Assembly (NCBI GenBank): GCA_958298945.1
Contig: OY282609.1
Span: forward strand, 13,250,326 to 13,314,325
From: Atherix ibis
Lineage: Eukaryota > Arthropoda > Insecta > Diptera > Athericidae
Reading direction: 5' to 3'
DNA: 64,000 nucleotides
Positions 22,087 through 34,539 of this stretch are shown here, one piece after another (within the stretch, counting starts at the first letter, position 1; each line of letters begins with the position of its first letter). A program made the position numbers and the translations under genes. The notes below the pieces were generated by a model. That model was given only the letters and a program-made list of their open reading frames with translations. It was not told the origin of the DNA and ran no database searches.

Positions 22087-23957
22087 TTTTTATGTTTAGA
22101 TTAATGAGGTACAGGGGGAAACCTTCAAAAGGTACTCGCCTGAAAAAACCTTCTACTTGTCAGATGAGTTATGCGGGATTTTAACCTCGCTAAAACCTAA
22201 CCTGCACCTCTAACCTTGCTCCCGGAACGATGGTTCCCCGTCGGCACTCTTTGTAAATACTACTTCGTCGGGGTGTTCTTTTTGATGTTACTGCTGTCCT
22301 GATGTTATGACGCCTCGCGGCCTATTCTTCATACGTGGTGCAAGGTACCTTGCTGATAGATTCCGTGTACCCTGCAACCCTGTTCCAAGCCGATTGGCTC
22401 TTCAGCATGCACTCCACTATGTTTCCTGGACTGATGGAAAGGTCCAGATTTCTCTCCAGTTCTGCCCGTGTCCCCTCGTATAAGGGGCGTTAGAAAAACA
22501 CGTGTTCTGCATCTTCGATCACATAGAGGCAATGATGATAGTTTGTGGATTCAGTTCTCTTGAATCTGTGCAAGTATGCCCGAAAGCATCCATGCCCAGT
22601 CAAGAGTTGTGTGATGTAATACCCGACTTCCCTGTGCAGGCGAGTGACCCATTTCGTGACATCTGGGATCAGTCGATGAGCCCACCGACCCTTCGTCGAA
22701 CTGTCCCACCTCTCTTGCCTAAGGCGAAGACTCTCGGGTCTCTCCTCATCGCAGAGGACCTTTCGCCGCTCTTCCTTCTTCCCACGATATTGGCGTTCCC
22801 GCTCTCTTGCCAGGATGTCGATGGGTGGGCATGATGCCACGAGATTGACCGCATCGTGTGATACCGTTCGGTATGCTGACGCTACTCTGATCGCTGAGAG
22901 CCGCTAGACTGATGACATTATCTTGCGGTATGTTTTTAGCTCTAGCGATTTCCTAGCGGTAACCTAGCGGTAACTACAGTTGCCAATAGTCGCCTTCGGA
23001 TTTGCCTGGGGCCTCCGATATTGGGCATAACGAGAGCGCGCCCTGTACCGCTGGTCCCTCCTCCATGCTCCGCTCTCATAGTGTAGTAGTCGATCACTGA
23101 AGTATGATCTTACCATCCTCCGTAGGTAGTAGGGCACCCCCATGTTCTCAAGAGCCTCCAAGACTCTACCCCAGCGGGCCGAGTTAAACGCATTATTGAT
23201 GTCCAGAGTGACAATGAGGCAATACTTTTTAGAACCGCCTTTCCATCTCTTTCCTGAGATGGCTTCCTTTGCGATGCTCGTGACGAGTTCCAGCGCGTCG
23301 ATGGTCGATCTCCCCTTCCTGAATCCGAATTGGAATTCGGAGAGTTGAGGATCAATGTACTGCCACTATCCGCTCCAAGTTCTTCCCGTCCGAGTCCAGC
23401 ATGCAAAGTGGATGATAGGATGCTGGTTCGTCCAGTGGTTTCTCCCTTTTGGGAGAAGAACCAATCTTTGTTGCTTCCATCGAGTCGGAAATACACCTTG
23501 CCGCAGGCAGGCATCGTACATGCTTATTAACATGTCTGGCCTGGCGGCAATTGCACTCTTCAGTGCGATGTTTGGTATGCCGCTTGGTACTGGTGCCTTG
23601 CCATTCTGCAGTCTATTGCAGGCCCTTGTGAGCTCTTCCATGGTTACTCCAGGAATTACAACTTCTTCATCCTCCGGTAGGTAGTCGGGAAGCTCTGGTT
23701 TCTCCGGGAACAAATATTCTACTATTCTCCGCAGCATGTCGGGACAGGTTGGTGTTGTTGCGGGTAGATTTTTGATCCTATTCATGACCGTCTTATACGG
23801 TCTGCCCCACGGGTCCCGTTCCACTTCCGCGCAGAGTTCCTTCCAATATTCTCGTTTACTCGATTTGATGGCGTTTCTGAGAAGACGCCTTTTCTCTTCG
23901 TAGGTCTGTCTGAGTTATGATTACATAACTAATGTAATCATCAGAGATTACGAGATA
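22087..23957 (-). mobile_element. 5'-truncated R1-clade retrotransposon, copy 2
   Basis: Same family as 930-2978, in the opposite orientation. The 3' end is at the left, where a short A-rich tail appears as T-rich plus-strand sequence. A 14-bp duplication flanks it. Sequence recognisably shared with an R1 ORF stops near 23917. The next 40 bp before the duplication are not coding in the same frame and include a perfect 9-base inverted repeat (TGATTACAT and ATGTAATCA). That looks like filler added at the 5' junction. Confidence 0.83.
22329..23917 (-). pseudogene. R1-type reverse transcriptase with deleted catalytic core
   Basis: It reads from TYEEKRRLLRNAIKSSKREY (about 23910-23850) through NGKAPVPSGIPNIALK and YDACLRQGVFPTRWKQQRLV, a stretch missing from copy 1. 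FGFRKGRSTIDALEL-like sequence follows in a second frame, then MGVPYYLRRMVRSYFSDRLL. About 400 bp are then absent: the GVPQG and FADD boxes present in copy 1 at about 1660-2060. The sequence resumes just before PNIGG..QIRRR-like residues. The C-terminal half is recognisable (VGYYITQLLTGHGCFRAYL, AEHVFF). The first cysteine of the C-terminal metal-binding motif is tyrosine (NYHHC). It cannot encode an active RT. Confidence 0.82.
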
Positions 23958-23971
23958 ACACAATCTCACTT
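23958..23971. repeat. Right 14-bp target-site duplication of R1-type copy 2
   Basis: ACACAATCTCACTT, pairing with 22073-22086. Confidence 0.85.
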
Positions 23972-25238
23972 ATGATCACAAAAAAAGTTGGGGTCACGAT
24001 TTTTCCAATTTCAGTCATTTGATATTTTTGTTCTGTGCCGCGATTTTCTTTTAACGACCGTCTGTCCTATTAATTTTGTTGCTCTATTATAATAGAATTC
24101 TGCTCCCAAAAATTATTGTGATTACAAGTGTATTTTGTTCAATAATTGTTCAACATAATTGTACCCTGGAGTGAAATTATTTTAAATGATGAATAAGAAA
24201 TTTACGCCCGAATTTAAAAATAATTTTTTCTTCTTCGAGAATAGACACATAAATGACTTTGCATAAAACTTTCCAGACACATTTTTGTTTGATTTTATTT
24301 TAATGAATTTCATAATTCAGGATGATCAAAAATTCCACAGTATAAAAGTAATATTGCCAATATCATTGGCTTATTTACTGCGAAATATTATATTTTGCTT
24401 ATCACAGCAAAAGGATACGACGATTCTATTTGAAGAGAATATAAAATATGGTAAGAATAAGTAGCCTCGAAAGGAAATTTCTCACTACTCTGTTGGCGAT
24501 TTGTCATCATTATAAAGCCATTAACATAGAACTCTAGATTCGTAGCATATTGCCAATGGGCAAACGTTGGATCCACGCCTCCCTCATACCTTCATTATAT
24601 TCGCCCACTGTTTTCAATAAACGCCTGAAAGGTTTGCGTGTCAGTGTATTTGTTTTTGTGATTGCCAGGAAACAGATCTCATTAACGCATTAACGGGCTC
24701 ATTTCTGCCATACTAAAATTGCTGTAATTAATTCAAGAACAAATGTTTGGCAATAATCATTAACGATACTCCGTGCATTGAAGCATTTTTTTAATGTATT
24801 TATGAGCTAATTAAAATCAAATAGATTTTTTTTATATTTAACAGAATTTCATCTAAGAATTTTTTCTTTCTTAATATTGTGGAATATTTTTGATAAGATT
24901 TTTTTTCCCCTCTTCTGCATGATCTACACTAATTAGCTTGTAATACACTCACTTTATTATCTTAAATTATTTTTTAAAATATTTGTGTATATCAAATGAG
25001 CTCAAAATAAAAGAAATTGGTTTAAAATTTCGAAAGATCCTAAATTTACTTTTTTTTTTATCAAAATTAATCTCAAAACTTTTGACCATATTGATCTATT
25101 TCATTATTCGGAAACTATAGCTCTGTCATCTGACAGCTGTCAAACATATATGTCAATCACGATAATATTTGCATAGTTTGATGTTCGCCATTTTGTTTTA
25201 ACTATCGAGTCTATGCCGATTAGGTTGTTTTTTTTTGA
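23972..25238. other. AT-rich sequence, no gene seen
   Basis: Nothing supported by homology or composition. Confidence 0.4.
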
Positions 25239-25239
25239 A

Positions 25240-25330
25240 TACGTCAATATAAAACATTTTCGTATATGGGGTTCTGAGAACCTATTGTATAAATAACTAT
25301 GAAAAAGCCACTGTAACCGCAAAAAATTAC
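25240..25330 (+). pseudogene. Short DD41D-type transposase fragment
   Basis: YVNIKHFRIWGSEN followed, one frame over, by ITMKKPL and PQKIT. This is the block YVNKQNCRIWGSEN...VTMEKP..PQRVT of the longer copies. An isolated relic of about 90 bp. Confidence 0.6.
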
Positions 25331-26019
25331 TTTCTGATATTTTGTTGATCTGAAGGTTCCATTTGCCTATATGTCTTTAAAAATAAAGAAGAAGAGATAG
25401 TATTAAAAACGGCAGTTCTAAAAGACCTTCAAGAGCTGTCATTGGATAAGTTCTTAGGGCAACTGTATTACCCTAGCATGCCAGTTTTGCAACGAAGGGT
25501 TGCTTGGGCAGTATGTTGTTCAGCCTTATGCCACTAAACAAAAGCTGCGTAGGTGATGATGGGTATAACTTGGTGAGGTTCAGCTAACACTTCTTCATGG
25601 ATGGAACTAAAACCATTTTGTGAGGATTTATGTTCAGATCTTTAGGGCCTTCTGTATTCTAGGAAATGTTTCTTCATATTTTCCCCTGATCATCAGGACC
25701 AGGTCATTAGCATAACCTTGAACTTCAAAGCCAGCTGCAGATAATTTGACTAGAAGGTTATTAATGAGAAGTGACCGAAGTAGGATGATACGTGTAGTAC
25801 CTTAACGGCTCTAATAGTCACTAAATAATTTCCCAGTTTATTTGTGCTATTGCGGCTTAAAAGCATGGTCTTAATCCAGCTAATCGTAAGGTCTTCAACT
25901 CCTTTGCGTAAAGCTGCCCTCTCTATGAACTCATATGAGGTATTACCAAATGTCCCGCCTATATCTAGGAATGCGTATAAAGCTCTTTCCTTAGCAAGAA
26001 ATGTTTTTTCTTATTTGTA

Positions 26020-27297
26020 CGAGGGTCATTCAACAAGTAATTAGCCTACAAAAGAAAAACGAAAATTTTGGAAAGGTGGCAATTTATTTTTCCACATAAT
26101 CTCCTTCAAGCTAGATACACTTGGCCCAGCGATGCTCTAACTTTTTTAACCCGTCCAAAAAAAGCAAAATAGGCCTCCGTGGTGACGATGACCTCCTCAT
26201 TCGACCCAAATCTATTCCCGGCGAGTGATTTTTTCAGGTTTGGAAACAAAAAGTAGTCACAGGGGGCCAAATCTGGAGAGTACGGTGGATGGGGCAGCAA
26301 TTCGTAGCGCAATTCGACCAATTTGGCCATGGCGACGGCGGAGGTGTGAGCCGGCGCGTTGTCGTGGTGGAACAGCACTTTTTTCTTCGCAAAGCGGGGC
26401 CGTTTTTTCTTCAATTTAACGTCAAATCGGCCCAATAAGTCAGCATAGTAGCGCCCCGTGATTGTTTTACCCTTCTCGAGGTAATCGATGTGGATCACAC
26501 CTTGTGAATCCCAGAAAACAGTGGCCATCACCTTTCCGGCCGATCGAACAGTCTTCGCCTTCTTCGGAGCACGTTCGCCGTGTGAAGTCCACTGTTTCGA
26601 CTGTTCCTTGGTCTCTGGTGTGTACCAGTGAATTCATGTTTCGTCGACGGTCACGAAACGACGCAAGAACTCCGCTGGATTGCGCTAAAACCGCGCCAAA
26701 CACGTCGCCGATGTGGTCTCACGGTTGCGCTTGTTTTCCGGTGTGAGCAAACGCGGCACCCATCGCGCCGACAGCTTTCTCATGCCCAGTTCTTCGTGTA
26801 GAATATGATGCACCGTTCCTACTGCGATGCCCACAGTCTCAGCTATCTCGTGAACCTTCAATCGACGGTCTGCCAACACGAGATCGTGGACTTTTTTAAC
26901 GTTTTCCTCCGTAGCAGCCGTTTTCGGGGCACCTGGGCGTGGCTCGTCAAAAACCGACGTGCGGCCACGAACAAACTCGTTGAACCAATTCTTGATGGTC
27001 GCCATCTAAGGAGAAGAGTCACCATACACAGCATCCAAGCGATCTTTGATTTCGCTGCGCGTTTTCCCTTCCAAAAACAAGAATTTAATCACCGAATGAT
27101 ATTGTTCTTTTTCCATTTTTGTGCAACCGACCGACACGCTCGCTTTCAAAGGCTCTCAAAACAAAACTAATGAAGGGAATCGACTGAAACTTTGACAGTA
27201 GGCTACTAAAAGAATGTAGTCTTGCACGATGGTAAATATCTTTTGTGACAGCAGTTCCATCGGGCGGTGAGGCTAAGTACTTGTTGAATGACCCTCG
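26020..27297 (-). mobile_element. irritans-type mariner, copy 1
   Basis: 1278 bp between TA dinucleotides at 26018-26019 and 27298-27299. The ends are inverted CGAGGGTCATTCAACAAGTA. It is inserted in the RT remnant. Copy 2 at 55555-56841 is nearly identical over long stretches, which points to recent activity of this family. Confidence 0.92.
26085..27116 (-). pseudogene. irritans-type mariner transposase (several stops)
   Basis: DD34D mariner transposase, homologous start MEKEQY at 27116. The N-terminal helix-turn-helix domain reads through IKNWFNEFVRGRTSVFDEPR and VGIAVGTVHHILHEELGMRK. The catalytic aspartates are in FVTVDET, FHHDNAPAHTSA and SPDLAPCDYFLF, with 34 residues between the second and third by my count. 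Stops occur after DSSP (codon before MATIKNW), after CLARF and in place of the tryptophan after VDET. A deletion in AYFA..F near 26155 shifts the C-terminus. Inactive. Confidence 0.9.
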
Positions 27298-27490
27298 TAG
27301 ACATGTTCGTTGAAGGCAGTTTCAGTAGATTTGCCTGTTTGATATGCAAACTGATTGATGTATAGAGGATCCTTTCTTAGAATGTCACATCTAATATAGA
27401 ACCTTTTCTATACCTTTAAGTAAAAACGATGTAAGGCTGATAGGTCAGCAGGGACCTAAGGCTTTTCCCTGCCTTGGGTATAAAAGCACT

Positions 27491-29225
27491 TCAACTTTCC
27501 TCCAGGATTTGAAAAATTTAATTATAATGGTGTCATAATAACAGGACAATTTTTTGGTTTTATTGCACTAATAGTTCCCAGGACGTATAATTTTCAGATT
27601 TGATATTGTAGATCATGTATACGGAAAAAAATCAAAAATTTTGATGCATTAAACAAACAAGATCCGTCATTGGACACTAGTGAATATTTTATAGAAAAAA
27701 TCGTATTTTAACAGATAATCCTCATATGTTAGAGAATTTAAAAACTAACATCTGTCAATTAATTACCGAAATATGTGAAAAAGTCATTAAAAATCACCTC
27801 AAAAGGATCGAGGCCTATCAGAGGTCTTTTAAAGTTTTAAATTAATGTCAAGGTTTGGGTAATAGAATTAAATAAAAAATTTTAATATAATCTAAATTTA
27901 AAGTTTCAAAAAAAATGCAATTTTACGTCAATAATATATAATATCAACTAAACAATATGTTTAACATTCTTCAATTATTTTTCACAAAAAAAAAAACGAT
28001 AGACTTATTGTTTTCGTATAAGATTGTGGCGACATTTTATTAATTATCTTAAAATTTTCCTAATCTTTGTCGTTCCTTAGATGCTAGTGTCTGTCAAATA
28101 GAAGAAGGAAAAAAAACTATACAATTATTTTTTTTAAACTTTCGGGCAACTTTTTTTTTTTGGTAAAATTTTTCCCAGAAATATTTGCCAAAAAAAAAAC
28201 GGAATAAAAATTCATAAAAATAAATTACAAAAGCTTTTAAAAGTAATGCGTTAAGTCATAAAAGACGAAACAGATTAGAAGAATTACGCTTGAAAATCTT
28301 ATAATCCGACAGGCAAACCGTTTTTTAAGAGCCACTAACAATAAAATCAGCTCCACTTTGAATTTCTTGAAACTTTTATGAGATTTTTGTGTTTTGAATA
28401 GAAAATTTATGGGCAAAATTGTACAGGGTAAGAATTTCTTTATTTATTCATGTTATTTTTTTTTTTAATTTCCTTTTAAGAAAATTCTGTCATTCTAACT
28501 CCCAGATAACTTAAGAAAGGACGATATTATATTAGAAATAAAGACTTTTGGTATTTATTTTTTTGTCTTCTTTCTTTTAATTTCATCGCAATTAAATTAT
28601 TCGAATTTTCTATGTTTGGGATTATATTTTGTTATTGTGGTGACAGTGAATAGTTAAATTAGATTATATTTCAAATAAATGGGATAATTTGTTATTAAAA
28701 TGGATTTTTAGATGGTTTAGTGTATATATGGGGTAACATTTTTAGGGGAATTTAGATTTTCTAATATAAATACAAGCATATTATTAGTTTGTTTATATCT
28801 GATCCAAAAAGCTGGGGTAAATTTAATCTGAAATAAGTTAAATTTGTATCATTTCGTTTGATAAGTTTGTTCACTCTAATTTTTTTTTTGTGACAGAGAA
28901 AAATATAAGATTATTGGCAGTCTGATTAGTCAGTGATAAATGCAAGAAATCTAGCCGATTTCAGAAAGATAATTTTTTTTTATTATCTGGCATGCTTAAT
29001 AAATATATATTTATTAGTTTAGTTTGAAAAGGAGGCAAAGTTTGTAATATGGAAGAAAAAATTAATTTCGTGTATTCTTAAAATGCTCTTTTTTGAAGAA
29101 AAACAACAATGTCTGAAACCAGAAAAATGTCCGGCTGCATCAAATGAAACGAATGCGGAAGCCAGTGAAAATCACAATTTTATTATATTAAACGACCAGA
29201 GAACAATGGCTTCAAAAGATCGATT
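27491..29225. other. AT-rich sequence, no gene seen
   Basis: Low-complexity AT-rich DNA. A small ORF at 29083-29325 overlaps the start of the next transposase relic on the opposite strand and is not supported. Confidence 0.4.
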
Positions 29226-29865
29226 GTGTTTCAAGCTGTGTAGGGCGGAGCGCCATTTTGTTGATACCAGAAGTGATCCATATCATTTGCACGAATATGT
29301 TGCATCAAAAAGTTGGTTATTATAGACCGAAAACGCTCCAGATTGACGGTTATTGCTTGACCACGTACATCATCAAAAACCGCATCAGCAGCACACAGTA
29401 ACTTTTTGGTCGCGAACAGGTATCTTTTCAATAATTTGAAGGTTTACAGAATTTTGTTTGAGTATGGTTCAGTTTAACGTGAAATGCGCTTCATCATTCA
29501 TAATGACTTTTTGCCAAAAAGCCCCAAATTTTCGGCCGTTTGAACGATGAATTTCGCATGATCCAAGCGATGGGATTTATCGGTTGAGTCAATTGAATTT
29601 TGTACGTAAATATCTTCAAATCAACACATACTATGCGCCGTGAAGAGTAAGGCGTCGCAATATTTTCATCCCATCGCCTCAGTCGCTATTTACTTGAACG
29701 TCTGGGATTAGCGACAGTACCAGAAGATAAAAATCTTTTTTGCAAACGCTTAATTGCACATTTCACCTTATTTTGTTATTCCATGAACGTTGAGTTTTCT
29801 GAATAGAAAAGTTATTTTGAATGTACAACTTAACAATTTCAGCACCTCTACCTGGACTGAAGTTT
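29226..29865 (-). pseudogene. DD41D-type transposase, strongly decayed
   Basis: Minus-strand remnants of an N-terminal DNA-binding region (RRSSK and ENIA, then FTYKIQLTQPINPIA) are followed by the central catalytic region GQAITVNLERFRSIITNFLM, then WYQQNGAPPYTA. The last is the second catalytic box, where relatives have QQDGATCHTA, so aspartate has become asparagine. Multiple stops. It is unlike families B and C at most positions, so it is probably another lineage. It ends next to the microsatellite. Confidence 0.65.
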
Positions 29866-29924
29866 CATAAACGTGCTGTATGATAGCTCTCTGACAAAAT
29901 TTGCTCAACTTCCTCAACTTTTTC

Positions 29925-30757
29925 AAGTTCTACAACTTCTTCATCTTCTTTATCTTCTTCTTCATCATCTTCTTCATATTTTTCGCCTCCTTCATCACCT
30001 TCAACTTCTTTATCTTCTTCATCTTCCTCATTTTCTTCATCTTCTTCATCTTCTTCATCTTCTTCATCTTCTTTATCTTCTTTATCTTCTTCATCTTCTT
30101 CATCTTCGTCATCTTCTTCATCTTCTTCACCTTCTTCATCTTCTTCATCTTCTTTATCTTCTTCATCTTCTTCTTTTTCTGCATATTCTTCATCTTCTTC
30201 ACCTTCTTCATCTTCTTCATCTTCTTCATCTTCTTCATCTTCTTCATCTTCTTTATCTTCTTCTTTTTCTGCATATTCTTCATCTTCTTCATATTCTTCT
30301 TCATCATCTTCTTCATATTTTTCGCCTCCTTCATCACCTTCAACTTCTTCATCTTCTTCATCTTCCTCATTTTCTTCATCTTCTTCATCTTCTTCATCTT
30401 CTTCATCTTCTTCATCTTCTTTATCTTCTTTATCTTCTTCATCTTCTTCATCTTCGTCATCTTCTTCATCTTCTTCACCTTCTTCATCTTCTTCATCTTC
30501 TTTATCTTCTTCATCTTCTTCTTCTTCTGCATCTTCTTTATCTTCGTCATCTTCTTTATCTTCTTCTTTTTCTGCATATTCTTCATCTTCTTCATCTTCT
30601 TCTTTTTCTGCATATTCTTCATCTTCTTCATCTTCTTCATCTTCTTCATTTTCTGCATCTTCTTCATCTTCTTCATCTTCTTCATCTTCTTCATCTTCTT
30701 CATCTTCTTCATCTTCTTCATCTTCTGCATCTTCTTCATATTCTTCTTCTTCTTAAA
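29925..30757. repeat. CTTCTTCAT microsatellite/minisatellite
   Basis: About 830 bp built from TTC/TCA codon-like triplets with a dominant 9-base unit CTTCTTCAT. A larger block starting at a distinctive TATTTTTCGCCTCC (29977) recurs at 30316, a 339-bp higher-order duplication. Because the units are multiples of three and rarely make stops, long ORFs appear in several frames on both strands (Leu/His-rich, Phe/Ile-rich, Lys/Met-rich). They should not be taken as proteins. Confidence 0.9.
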
Positions 30758-32640
30758 CATATTTTATGCGCCATGAATGAAGTAGGCAAACACTCAATAT
30801 TCCGTGAATTACTGCGGTAAACGGTCTCAACGAGCAACCCACTCCCTCATTACTCCACGCACATAGTACTATCTTTTCCTGTCTCTAACTAGCCCCATAC
30901 ATCACAGATAGGTTCATTTGCTAACAATCAGTAACCAGTTACAAGCTAGTTACCCTAACTGTTAACATGTAATGGTAACTAAAGTTTTTCTGGAAAATTG
31001 CCTATTATTAGGTCTTAATCATCAGGTTTTTTTATTAGGGTTTAAAATTTTTGAGAGTAAGACTTTTAGGGATTGGCATATGATTTGTCTTCTATATAGT
31101 CTTATGGCATAAAAGTATTACTCAAATAAATAGAAGTATTTGTGAATTAAAAGTGTTGTTTTTTTTATAGTCACATTACTAGTTTATGAAATTGATTTGC
31201 CCCACTTTAATTTATAAGTTTTATACTAATTTAGGTTATAACTAAAAAGATTTTTATTTTGAAAAAAAAAAAACATTTTTCCAGCCAAAAAAAAACCAAA
31301 GACAATTAATTTTCTACGATATAAAAAAACTATGAATATTTTCCCCTAAAGTATTTCGTAATAAAATCCTCGGTAATTATTATTTTTAAACCAAAAATCA
31401 AACATAGCTTAAATAGGATAAATTTTCATATAATAAAATTAGTAAAATAAAATTTCAATATATATAAATCCCGATTATAAGCTCAAAAGATTACTTTATC
31501 ATCAATAATTAATTTTACATACACAAATCCTACATTGATTAATGTAAAGAAGATAATGCAGTTATTGTCAATTCAAAATTTAATATCATCAAAAAAAAAA
31601 GAGTTTGGTGAATAAAGGATCATTTGTTATCATTACGAGAATATTACCTGTACTGGAGTAAAAAGGAATATGTACACAGCATAGCAGAATAACAATATTC
31701 GTTTTATATAAGTGGCATTAGACGTTGGAGTTGATTTTGAATAAGTAGTTGGAAAATATATGAACATCACCCTTAAGAATGGTTTCCATTTGAACTCAGC
31801 AATATTTTTAGAGTACTTACTTTTGTCTACAAAACGAAAAAATATGATTAATAATGTTTTGGTTTTGTCATTATAAGAAATGAGTTTGGGATTTTTATAC
31901 AACTTCGTTCAGATTCATAGTGTTAATAGTCGAAAATAAAAGTAAAAAATTTACCTATATTGAATATATTTTGTCCCAATTTCGTAAATAATCCTTAAAA
32001 AATGGCATTGCCTACTTTTATAATTAATTATGCTCTCTCTAAGTTCATAATAATCCGCCATTCTATACGGTAACACTTTTTCAGACATGCTTAAATGGGA
32101 AATATTCAAGTTCATTAATTACAAAATTATAAAAACTGCATTTCATAATTTTTTGTATAAAGAAAGAGTTAGTCGAAATGTACTTATCATCGTCTTGTTG
32201 AATGATGAAGTATTTCTAGAATTGTCATAATAAATATTAATCATTATGTTCGCAAACTGAATTAGTAGAAAAGTATAGAAATTGAGTTCGAGCTTTCCTC
32301 TTTGTATAGTACGAGTAGCAATCACTTGTCAAATTATCTGTCTACGCTTTCTCTTATAAGTACTGTACTATAAGACAGCGTTTGGATTGGAATGAGAACT
32401 GTAATCAACAATAAATCATTATAAATTCATATTTTACAGAATAAATGTCGAATGTAATAGAAAATATTTTTAAAAAAATTTAATAAATCAAATAAAAATG
32501 CGTAAAATAAGCAAATAAATTAAACAAAATCTAAACGTCTTTAAAAATTGGCTGCTTCATTGACTTTTTGTTCAGAATTGTTCTTTTTTCTTAAATTTTA
32601 GACAATTAATTAGTAGAATTTTATTTCAAAAAATATTACT
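30758..32640. other. AT-rich sequence, no gene seen
   Basis: No supported feature between the microsatellite and the large tandem array. Short ORFs at 31633-31902 and 32143-32325 look incidental. Confidence 0.4.
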
Positions 32641-32829
32641 TAATATTTAATGGCGGGCCAACCAGGAATTTGGTCTAGGCCTGCTGAATCAAATAACTCC
32701 AATCGTCTTGGCGGTTTTTCAGTTCGACACTCCAAGCATATTTTTCGTGTCACTTTACAGAAGGCAAGGCCTACCTCGTCTTCTGGGCAGGATCTTTCTA
32801 ATCCGTACTGAGCTCAATTTTATCCTCAA

Positions 32830-34290
32830 CTGGTAACGCTCCATGATCTCAGTTTTAAATAGGCTTCAGAATCGTGCATCTTCATGTAGAGGGCCTAAAA
32901 TTCTTTTAAAGAATACTCATCTCGGTCCACCTAACATAAGGCCTACCTCGTCTTCTGGACAGGATCTTGCTAATCCATACTAAGCTCAATTATATCCTCA
33001 ACTGGTAACGCTCCATAATCTCATTTTGAAATAGGCTTCGGAATCCTGCATTTTCATGTAGAGGGCCGAAAATTCTTTGAAGAATACTCATCTCCGTCCA
33101 CCAACGCAAGGTCTACCTCGTCTTCTGCACAGGATCTTTCTAATCCATACTGAGCTCAATTTTATCCTCAACTGGTACCGCTCCATGATCTCTTTTTTAA
33201 ATAGGCTTCGGAATCATGCATCTTCATGAAGAGGACCGAAAATTCTTTGAAGAATACTCATCTCCGTCCACCAACGCAAGGTCTACCTCGTCTTCTGCAC
33301 AGGATCTTTCTAATCCATACTGAGCTCAATTTTATCCTCAACTGGTACCGCTCCATGATCTCTTTTTTAAATAGGCTTCGGAATCATGCATCTTCATGAA
33401 GAGGACCGAAAATTCTTTGAAGGATACTCATCTCCGTCCACTTAACGCAAAGCCTATCACGTCTTTTGGACAGGATCTTTCTAATCCACACTGAGCTCAA
33501 TTTTATCCTCAACTGGTAACGTTCCATGATCTCATTTTTAAATAGGCTTCGGAATCGTGCATCTTCATGTAGAGGGCCTAAAATTCTTTGAAGGATACTC
33601 ATCTCGGTCCACCTAACATAAGGCCTACCTCGTCTTCTGGACAGGATCTTGCTAATCCATACTAAGCTCAATTATATCCTCAACTGGTACCGCTCCATAA
33701 TCTCATTTTGAAATAGGCTTCGGAATCCTGCATCTTCATGTAGAGGGCCGAAAATTCTTTGAAGAATACTCATCTCCGTCCACCAACGCAAGGTCTACCT
33801 CGTCTTCTGCACAGGATCTTTCTAATCCATACTGAGCTCAATTTTATCCTCAACTGGTACCGCTCCATGATCTCTTTTTTAAATAGGCTTCGGAATCATG
33901 CATCTTCATGAAGAGGACCGAAAATTCTTTGAAGGATACTCATCTCCGTCCACTTAAAGCAAAGCCTATCACGTCTTTTGGACAGGATCTTTCTAATCCA
34001 CACTGAGCTCAATTTTATCCTCAACTGGTAACGCTCCATGATCGCATTTTTAAATAGGCTTCGGACTCGTGCATCTTCATGTAGAGGGCCAAAAATTCTT
34101 TGAAGGATACTTATCTCCGTCCACCTAACGCAAGGCCTACCGCGTCTTCTGGGCAGGATCTTTCTAATCCATACTGAGCTCAATTTTATCCTCAACTGGT
34201 AACGCTCCATGATCTCAGTTTTAAATAGGCTTCGGAATCGTGCATCTTCATGTAGAGGGCCGAATATGCTTTCAAGGATACTCATCTCGG
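32830..34290. repeat. Higher-order duplication within the array, copy 1
   Basis: About 1.46 kb that recurs at 34540-35997, offset by 1707 bp (ten units). Unit-specific variants such as CTTTTAAAGAATACT at 32905 and 34611 keep the same order. The encoded 95-residue ORFs at 33384-33671 and 35091-35378 are identical. Confidence 0.85.
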
Positions 34291-34539
34291 TCCACCTAAC
34301 ACAAGGCCTACCTCGTCTTCTGGGCAGGATCTTTCTAATCCATACTGAGCTCAATTTTATCCTCAACTGGTAACGCTCCATGATCTCATTTTTAAATAGG
34401 CTTCAGAATCGTGCCTCTTCATGTAGAGGGCCGAAAATTCTTTGAAGGATACTCATTCTCGTCCATCTAACGCAAGGCCTACCTCGTCTTCTGGGCAGGA
34501 TCTTTCTAATCCATCCTGTCTCAATTTTATCCTCAACTG

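Larger units (their letters stand above)
25400..27490 (-). pseudogene. Decayed non-LTR reverse transcriptase split by a mariner
   Basis: Minus-strand remnants in RT order are KAGKSLGP-like sequence with PISLTSFLLKGIEKVLY (about 27490-27395), NQFAYQTGKSTETAFNEHV (about 27350-27300), then the mariner (26020-27297). Beyond it come a degraded palm with DWIKTMLLSRN-like sequence (about 25880) and the catalytic box GFEVQGYANDLVLMI (about 25735-25690). The second aspartate there has become asparagine (YAND). The motif set (QGKS.ETA and a PISLTSF-like start) is of the R1/Jockey/I type. Many stops and frameshifts are present. It is older than the mariner that interrupts it. Confidence 0.72.

Noticed and set aside
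29873..30820. Long ORFs on both strands (up to 315 codons) as a repeat protein
   Set aside because: They are by-products of a triplet-based microsatellite that is open in several frames at once.
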